Translations under genes and position numbers: made by a program
Shown here: in pieces, positions 57,856-64,000 of the stretch
Numbering within the stretch: the stretch's first letter is position 1
Layout of the letters: each line of letters opens with the position of its first letter
The notes under the pieces: model-generated
What the model was told of the DNA's origin: nothing
Database searches by the model: none
The model's input: only the letters and a program-made list of their open reading frames with translations
NCBI GenBank assembly: GCA_014529385.2
Contig: CM043960.1
Span: 71,558,910-71,622,909 of the forward strand
Origin: Adiantum capillus-veneris
Taxonomy: Eukaryota; Streptophyta; Polypodiopsida; Polypodiales; Pteridaceae
Direction: 5' to 3'
DNA: 64,000 nucleotides

Positions 57856-58278
57856 ATGGCTAGTACGCTAGATTCATCCACTCCTGCCTTGGGTGAGAGG
57901 TACCCTCGTTACTTTTCACAAATATTTCACATGGTCTTTCCAGTGCTTGCATGTGAATGGGATTTGATAGGTATGCTAGCATGTGAGAGGAATTTTGAGG
58001 AGTTAGAATGGCTGATACGTCTCTTGACCACGTCTGATCCATACTTAGTAGAGAGCGTTTCTCCCATTGCACAAGCCTACCCTTTTGACCAAGATGACTA
58101 TAGGCGTCTAGTGATCTTCTTAGTAAACATGGGCACCTATGATGAAGAAGAAAATTTACAGGACTACACGGATGGCACGTATGGTCTCATGGATGATGAC
58201 TTTGTTTATCTCGACGACGAGGATAGGGGTTTAGCCTTAGGGTTTCCCCCCAACCTCTACAATATCCTATTCTCTTGA
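57856..58278 (+). CDS. Gyp-B 3' ORF, unknown acidic protein
   Basis: 140 codons from ATG 57856 (MASTLDSSTPALGERYPRYF) to TGA 58276-58278; the frame is also open upstream to 57820. I do not recognise it. It is acidic, with a helix-rich first half (ACEWDLIGMLACERNFEEL) and an Asp/Glu-rich second half (GLMDDDFVYLDDEDRG). There is no signal peptide or clear membrane segment, so it does not look like an envelope protein despite its position. The ATG follows CTATTTGCATGTACAG, a good splice-acceptor-like sequence, so it could be made from a spliced RNA. It is open while pol is broken, but it is short enough for that to be chance. Confidence 0.45.
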   Translation: MASTLDSSTPALGERYPRYFSQIFHMVFPVLACEWDLIGMLACERNFEELEWLIRLLTTSDPYLVESVSPIAQAYPFDQDDYRRLVIFLVNMGTYDEEENLQDYTDGTYGLMDDDFVYLDDEDRGLALGFPPNLYNILFS

Positions 58279-59630
58279 CTCTCTAGGGGGAGTGCAAATA
58301 ATTAGGTTAGGGTTCCTTATGTTTTTTGTTGTGTTCAATAAGTGTTGGTACCTTTTCCCACTAATGTGCCTCCTGGAGGTATTCCTTTCGTTTCCTAGTG
58401 TGTACAGGAGCGTGTTGCTATGAGGATTTGGACCTTCATGGAATCTTTATCTCGTCACACTTCAAATCAAGCGCGACCATCGACACAAACAGGTGTTTTT
58501 TGTCCATTAGCATTGCCCCTATCTATTTTGCATCTATGTTTGTCTGCTTTAATTGTGATTGGTAGCCTAATATTCACCGCATTTGCTTAGTATCAAACAT
58601 TTAATTCAATGTAATTTTTTGTCATAATCACTTGTGTAGGTTTAAAAATCAAGCAGTCCGACTAAGCTAGTTTGACCAAGCTAGGTGTTAGAAATATTCT
58701 CTTAATACCATGGGGAATGCCTTCCTAATAAGCAATGGTTACTTAGGTTCTTAATCCGATTTAGGCAGCATTGTGTGAAATGTACTAGGGTTTTTTAGTG
58801 GGCTTGACCCTATTGACCTTTAGCTTAAGTATTATAAAGGGATTTTACTAGTGTGATGAGCCTGGGGAGGTGTATCAGAGTTATATGACCCCCCAAAGCT
58901 ACAAAATTAAAATGATGAAAAAAATAAAAAAAATCAAAGTGCCACAATGTAAAATTTTAAGCTGGAAGAGAAATCCCTGCTTAAATTGGTACTCCACTCA
59001 CATGTATCGCCTATGGTACTAGAGCCCTAGAGGTTCCCAATGTGGGCGCTTTTCCTTGAAAAGCAAAAAACCCAAGGCATACAAAATAAGCACACACATC
59101 AAAATTGAATCACTGTGAAAAGACTTTGGGGGGTCAAAGCAAAGGTAATCAGTCAAGCAATGATTTCATGAGAAATTCCTTTTATCATAGCTTAACTACA
59201 AGGTCCTCTAAGTATAGCCTCTAGTCAGCCCTTGAACATGAAATACTTGGCTCGCGCGATTAAACAACTTAATTAACCAGAGAAAATTAAGAAGCTTACC
59301 CATGGTATTAATAGTCGATCTCTAGTGCCTTTCGACCGTTAAATTAGCGACCCCAAACTTGTTTAATTTTTTACCTTTACATCTGTTTATGCATTTGATT
59401 ATATTGCAATTTAATGTTTATTTGCTGACAAATTGTTTAAAATTCTGTTACCAATCAATTGTCTGCCTAAAATTGCATATGCTTTTTAATCGCTTATGAG
59501 AATGCAATTACTGTGCAATGTTGTTTGATTTTGTAGTGACTGAAGAAGGCTAAGGACATTCATCTCAAATGCTCTTCCACCTCGACCAACGAGCTTCAAC
59601 TCAATAGCTTCCGAGGAAGGAATCTCCATC
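58279..59630 (+). other. Gyp-B 3' non-coding region
   Basis: About 1.35 kb. A possible exon with acceptor-like GTGTACAG (58,395-58,402) and donor-like ACAGGTG (near 58,490) can be seen, otherwise AT-rich DNA with no supported gene. Confidence 0.4.
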
Positions 59631-59641
59631 AGGAAGGGGGG
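59631..59641 (+). other. Gyp-B polypurine tract
   Basis: AGGAAGGGGGG, two bases before the 3' LTR start TGTTAACC. Confidence 0.85.
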
Positions 59642-59643
59642 CA

Positions 59644-59881
59644 TGTTAACCCTCACGGCTCACGAACACCCTATCACCTACGAGACGGACGTTGTAACCT
59701 ACGGTGTACATTGTATTATTTATTTGGTAGAGTCAGGTACTGGGCTTGTCGGTCCAATAGGAAAAGGGTAAGAGTGATCGCCGATGAGAGGCGCACTCTA
59801 ACTGGGACATTCAAGGGATTAATTGGCTAAGCATGGGCGTCCAAGTGTGAATGGGGTGAGCTCATATAAAAGCCAACTAAA
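59644..59881 (+). repeat. Gyp-B 3' LTR, truncated
   Basis: Matches 46463-46700 with about 10 differences, then similarity stops abruptly just after the TATA box region. The last ~365 bp of the LTR are missing and replaced by Gyp-C sequence. Confidence 0.9.
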
Positions 59882-60115
59882 CATTTAAGATGTCTTCAGG
59901 AGGATTGATGTTGGTAGACAAAGGTCCTAGAGCTGTTAAACACTATGTTACAAGCTTTTGAGACTGAAAGCCAACTAGATGCTAGAACAGAGACGGCTTA
60001 CATATCCACATCCTGAGGTAGAGAAATAGAGACTTGAAATGTGCAAACGGCTCATAGATACGACTCAAGCTCTAGTGGAGCCAGAGAAACCAAAAATACC
60101 GAGACAAGAAGTTTA
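59882..60115 (+). pseudogene. Gyp-C gag scrap, part 1
   Basis: In one frame near 60,005-60,110 it reads TYPHPEVEK, a stop, then RLEMCKRLIDTTQALVEPEK, clearly parallel to Gyp-A Gag TYPYAEIEKQRLEMCRKMIE. It is a fourth member of the Gyp-A/B/E group in this window, joined directly to the cut 3' LTR of Gyp-B. Confidence 0.75.
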
Positions 60116-60985
60116 ATCCACACAAGGGACGAGAAAATTGAGCACAAGGAAAACAAAACAAATGATCAAATGAAGCTCAAAATAGAAACACCATTGGTGG
60201 CCCGGGGGATTCACTATGAAAAGATTACCACACCACGTAAGTGCAGGGGAGGGGGTTTTTTTACAAGTTACCTAAGCGTATAAGTAGGGAAAAGCCCCCA
60301 ATAATTTATCTCTCAAGCTTAAAGATAAGGGAGGGGGGTATCATATGTGGGGGGGCGGGGGGGGGACCTGACGCAGGTTGATTACTTGTAATAATGATTG
60401 GTCAACAATGTGCACTAGAGCTCATATGAATTTAGGGGAAGTTTTTTATCAAGTCACACATCAAACTTTGCATCAAGCCGGTCATAGATAAGGGATGATT
60501 TGGAGCACATCAAGGGTTGATTTACACCAGCTTTGGATGGGTCATAATTGGACGAGTAGCCAGAGTACAGGCTATAAGAACACATAGTTTGAAAATCAAA
60601 CTAAGACACATTGAAGATACATCTAGTTATCATCAACAGAAGTGGTGTCTTAGTACGTTGCTAGTCACTATGCTACACACTCTTTGAGTATTTTTACTCA
60701 GTTAGCTCATGTGAGACCTAAATTTTATATGTAAGATAGGGGTATGATAGTTTTCTTATTGATTGTTGTATAAGCATGGAAAGGGGGGTCATATTCCCTA
60801 ATATGAGTCATATATAGGGGTTTTATTAAAGTAGTCCGCTCGTAGGTGGCGTCTCATTTTGTATATAGAGTGAATTCCCTAGGATTGGTGGACAATAGAG
60901 TAATGGCCAACACCAGTAATGATGCAAGATCACAACTTGTGACACCTACCCCCAAGGTAGCAAAGCCATGGACAGTGAGTTATGG
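60116..60985. other. Insert within Gyp-C, possibly an old LTR
   Basis: No match to Gyp-A. Purine runs (GGGAGGGGGG and GGGGGGGCGGGGGGGGG, 60,330-60,366) stand before TGACGCAGG at about 60,369, which resembles a polypurine tract next to an LTR start. The far end is not defined. Confidence 0.35.
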
Positions 60986-61377
60986 AGACAATAAGAAATG
61001 ACAAGGATGGTAGTGCGACTTTTGAGTTTGCACCTATCATCGAGATCAATATGGACCATGAGTTCTACCTTGGAGATATATAATCTTTGTACGATGATGG
61101 AGGAATATAAGTATCTACAAAGAGCAAACGTAAAACATTGAATACATTTCCTCTTTTAATTAGGAGAGCATGAAACAAAATGTAAGGTTAGAGTGATACC
61201 ATTTCAGTGGAAAGCCACACCAAAAATGACGGATATCAAAAGCTTGCATGAATTGATGTCTACTTCTATGCAATGCTCCATTACTCTCTCAAATGGGCAA
61301 CAATCTGGAGAAGGTGGGACTGAAAACTCCTCTTCAATAAATCTTCTTATATGATCAAATAGGTAAAATGACACAAG
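60986..61377 (+). pseudogene. Gyp-C gag scrap, part 2
   Basis: Near 61,180-61,300 the plus strand reads VRVIPFQWKATPKMTDIK and LHELMSTSMQCSITL, parallel to Gyp-A VRAIPSQRISSNRVMDSQ and LIELLSTPMACKITL. It ends where the Cop-3 LTR begins. Confidence 0.7.
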
Positions 61378-61569
61378 TGTTGGGGTATAAAGCCCAATGT
61401 GGTCGCCCAGGTAAGTGGGCGGGCCGCCATGTATGTACACATATTCTTTTGTTAAAACCTAATAAGAACTCACTATGCTCTACACATTACAGTAGAGCGA
61501 GTTCACCATATCGTCGTGCTCTTCTTCTCGCACTCTCTCTCACGTCGCACTTCCGCTCGTACTCCTTCA
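61378..61569 (+). repeat. Cop-3 5' LTR (short)
   Basis: TGTTGGGGTATAAAGCCC to CTCCTTCA, 192 bp by the TG and CA ends, set directly before the primer site. The 3' copy lies beyond the window. Confidence 0.75.
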
Positions 61570-61571
61570 AC

Positions 61572-61583
61572 TGGTATCAGAGC
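61572..61583 (+). other. Cop-3 primer-binding site (initiator tRNA-Met)
   Basis: TGGTATCAGAGC, two bases after the LTR end. Confidence 0.93.
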
Positions 61584-62667
61584 TCAGATCGAGGCTCGGG
61601 GCAGCACTGCAGGAGGCTAGAGTCACCAGCTCAGATTGGAGTGAAATTCGACAGGCGAAGACACGGCCTCAAATCTTGTGGGAAAGCCAGAAGGGCTTGG
61701 TGTTCTCAGAATTTCATTCTGAGGTCATCTCGGTCACCGTTCAGCTTTGACAAAGTTCTACGCAGGCCATTTTTGACTACGTGGTCTCGACGGGTGCAGA
61801 TCCGACTCTGCAAATTTGTGGTTTTTTGGCCTACGACTGCAGGTGCTGACGATATCGACACTCCCAAAGTGTTGATTTGTGGCTGTCTACACATCGAAGG
61901 AGGGCTCACAGTTCTTGGAGGCGTGTCACATACGACACGGGCGCATCTACACACAGACTGTAGGCCACATCCACTAGTTCATCAGGTAGCTTGTGTTTGC
62001 TACTTGATATTCCAGATTTCATCCTGACATTGCAGGTACTTACATGGGATGTATTGTCAGAGATGATGTATGTTTGTTGAGGGTTTGCTGGCTGTGAGTC
62101 ACGCAGCAAACAACCGCCGCAGCGGTTACAGCATATAGTGGGAAATTTGTGGATGTATGACTTTGTGGGAAGTCTATGTACTGTCAAATTTACTGCAGCC
62201 TTTGTTGAGGGTCGAGTGAGGTTTTATTGAGCTAGGGGATTCTCGAATGTTGAGATCCTTTCGGTGATACAGGTCTTGGAGCGATCCCTCAAGCACCCTT
62301 AGATAGGCAGCTAGGATGTATTGACTGTGAGTTAGACAGTTGGGATTGCATCTTTGCTTTACTGTCGTTGAGGCATTGTCGCAGTCTATGCTTACAGGAC
62401 AGTGACAGGACAATCAGAGACAGTACAGGTGCAGGACAGGTTTACCCGCAGCTTACAGTGTCAGAGAGACAGTGTTTTTTGAGCTATTTTTTGGTCTGTT
62501 TTTTGAGTACACCATAGCCATTTTACAAAGGAGACTCTGCCAAAATTTATGCAGAATCTGAAGCTTTCTTGGTTCATTTGAGAGGTTGATATTGGTTCAG
62601 AGGTCAGTTTACAAGGGAAACTCTGCCGAATTTTTCCCAGGAAAGTAAACTACTGTGAAGCGTAGCT
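61584..62667 (+). other. Cop-3 5' leader
   Basis: About 1.1 kb between primer site and gag ATG, long for copia. It repeats a theme twice near 62,530 and 62,610 (TTTACAAAGGAGACTCTGCC and TTTACAAGGGAAACTCTGCC), the second matching the Cop-4 leader. Confidence 0.6.
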
Positions 62668-64000
62668 ATGGCTGGATCACAGGACACTGCTCCTTACAAT
62701 ATCAAGAAGCTGGATGGAACCAATTTCCCATTGTGGAAGAAGCAGATTTGGCACGTGTTGGTACAAAAGAAGCAGATAAAACCTATAAAGATCAAGGGGA
62801 TAAAACCAGAAGATATGGACGAAGATGAATGGAGCGAAATGGATGAATTGGCACTTTCTACCATTATGCTGACTTTGGCAGAAAGCATTTACTTCAATGT
62901 AGCAGACGAGATGTCGGCTTATCAAGCATGGTTAAAGCTGAGTGATCTTTATGAGAAGCAGAGTGCAGCTTCACAGGTATATTGGCTTAAGAAGCTTGTT
63001 GACTTGAAGATGAAAGAAGGGACACCTATGTCCAATCATCTGAATGAATTCAACACAATCTATAGTCAGTTGTCAGCTCAAGGTGTCAAGTTTGATGAAC
63101 CTGTTAGAGCTATGTTCCTGTTGATCACATTTCCGGAAAGTTGGGACACTTTTCGCACAGCTTTGAGTAATTCTGCACCTCCAGATGGTTTGAACATAGC
63201 AGGTGTAGAAGGAAGTCTGCTTACTGAAGAAACCAATTGAAAGACAATGGACAAAGGCAAAGGAACAGCCTTAGTTGTCAAGGTAAGGACCAAAGAAAAG
63301 TACAAAGGTGGAAAGAGGAATCAGTCTCGTAGCAAGTCCCGCAGTGCTAAAGGCAAGGGTGACATAGAATGCTACCATTGTGGCAAGAAGGGTCACATGA
63401 AAAGAGACTGCAGAGAATGGAAAGCAGAAAAAGGCAAAGAGAAAGCTGAAGACCATGGTGAGAAGAACAAGTCCTCAGTGAAGATTCAAGAAATAAATGT
63501 CACTGTTGCAGAGGATGACAGTCTAGTGTCAGGAGACATCTACTTCTTGAAGAATACAATGGACTCATCTCTTCTTACAGCATCTGATGGAAATGCACTG
63601 AGTGACTGGATTATAGACTCAGGGGCATCACTTCATGTGTCTCCAAACAAGGAGTGGTTTACCTCTTATGTGCCCACTAAAGATCATGTTCGGCTAGGCA
63701 ATGGGCAGACATGTGAGTTCTTAGGTGTTGGAGATGTTCAATTGAAGTTTCAGAATGGCTCTTCTTTCACGCTGAAGAATGTGAGACATGTTCCTGCAAT
63801 TACAAAGAGCTTGATCAGCACAGGTTTACTTGATGATGCTGGCTACGTCACCATTTTTGGACAGAACATGTGGAAGATATCCAAGGGTTCTATGACAGTA
63901 GCACATGGAGTAAAGTCTGGAGGACTTTACATGATTTATGTATCAAATGTCTCTAAAAATGTAATCAATGTAACCGAGCAGCCGAACGTTTCTTTGTGGC
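62668..64000 (+). pseudogene. Cop-3 Gag-Pol, gag and protease (runs off the window)
   Basis: ATG 62668 (MAGSQDTAPYNIKKLDG) starts a copia Gag of the UBN2 type: NFPLWKKQIWHVLVQKK, YQAWLKLSDLYEKQS, MFLLITFPESWDTF. TGA at 63238-63240 interrupts it, but the same frame then continues to the end of the window with a zinc knuckle CYHCGKKGHMKRDC (from about 63,370), protease WIIDSGASLHVSP (Asp near 63,616), NVRHVPAITKSLISTGLL and a GGLYMIY end. The only defect seen is the TGA, so the element is young or the stop is bypassed. Integrase and RT lie outside the window. Confidence 0.88.

Larger units (their letters stand above)
46463..59881 (+). mobile_element. Gyp-B: 13.4-kb Ty3/gypsy element with tRNA-Asp primer site
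   Basis: Bounded by a full 5' LTR and a truncated 3' LTR. Coding order: gag, PR1, RT, RNase H, integrase, PR2, tryptophan-motif tail, internal purine tract, 3' ORF, polypurine tract. Integrase after RT defines gypsy; the RT words (FLDGCSGYNQI, FGLTNAPATFQR) and the Asp-tRNA primer site fit the non-chromovirus (Tat/Athila-type) branch. Over the shared 238 bp the LTRs differ at about 10 positions. Multiple stops, frameshifts and a small tandem duplication make it inactive. Confidence 0.9.

Noticed and set aside
57856-58278. A retroviral-type envelope gene in Gyp-B
   Set aside because: Position fits, but there is no signal peptide, membrane segment or furin-like site, and the product is small and acidic.

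Overview
The window looks like intergenic DNA from the nuclear genome of a land plant with a large, repeat-filled genome. Nearly everything recognisable is LTR retrotransposon: Ty3/gypsy (a chromovirus and a non-chromovirus clade) and Ty1/copia. Primer-binding sites match plant initiator-tRNA-Met and tRNA-Asp. I see no host gene, tRNA, rRNA or bacterial-type gene. The species cannot be determined from sequence alone; a large-genome plant, possibly a non-seed plant or gymnosperm, is only a guess.

Layout, left to right. 1-2.1 kb: a decayed minus-strand gypsy gag. 2.1-8.4 kb: Chromo-H, a minus-strand chromovirus with a 3' LTR, an almost open gag-pol and a chromodomain hidden behind two stops. 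9.6-10.8 kb: a second minus-strand gag-like fragment. 10.8-17.0 kb (+): Gyp-A, a gypsy element with gag, protease, then an integrase C-terminus joined to a second protease-like domain; its RT, RNase H and integrase core are missing. 17.0-23.1 kb (+): a long non-coding stretch with four palindromes at a 285-bp period, then a broken coiled-coil ORF of about 1,140 codons ending at a polypurine tract and probable LTR. 24.2-26.0 kb: a collapsed copia element (Cop-4). 26.3 kb: a 135-bp foldback. 27.8-33.0 kb (+): Cop-1, a complete, apparently young copia element with an open 1,428-codon polyprotein, paired LTRs and a 5-bp target duplication. 34.6-35.0 kb: a copia RT/RNase H scrap (Cop-5). 36.7-41.9 kb (-): Cop-2, an older inverted relative of Cop-1 with a frameshift, a stop and an in-frame duplication. 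42.6-43.8 kb: a second array of palindromes. 44.2-45.9 kb (+): Gyp-E, a gag relative of Gyp-A. 46.5-59.9 kb (+): Gyp-B, a 13.4-kb tRNA-Asp-primed gypsy element with gag, PR1, RT, RNase H, integrase, a second protease-like domain and a 3' ORF. 59.9-61.4 kb: Gyp-C, another Gyp-A-like scrap. 61.4-64 kb (+): Cop-3, a copia element cut by the window end.

The most unusual feature is the shared architecture of Gyp-A and Gyp-B. Both have short CX2CX3HX4C zinc knuckles in Gag, a normal protease position (PR1) before RT, a second retropepsin-like domain (PR2) fused behind the integrase C-terminus, a tail of repeated W-[IV]-P-K-like motifs, and an internal polypurine tract followed by an extra ORF in the envelope position. 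The second point of interest is the pair of palindrome arrays, which share layout but not palindrome sequence.
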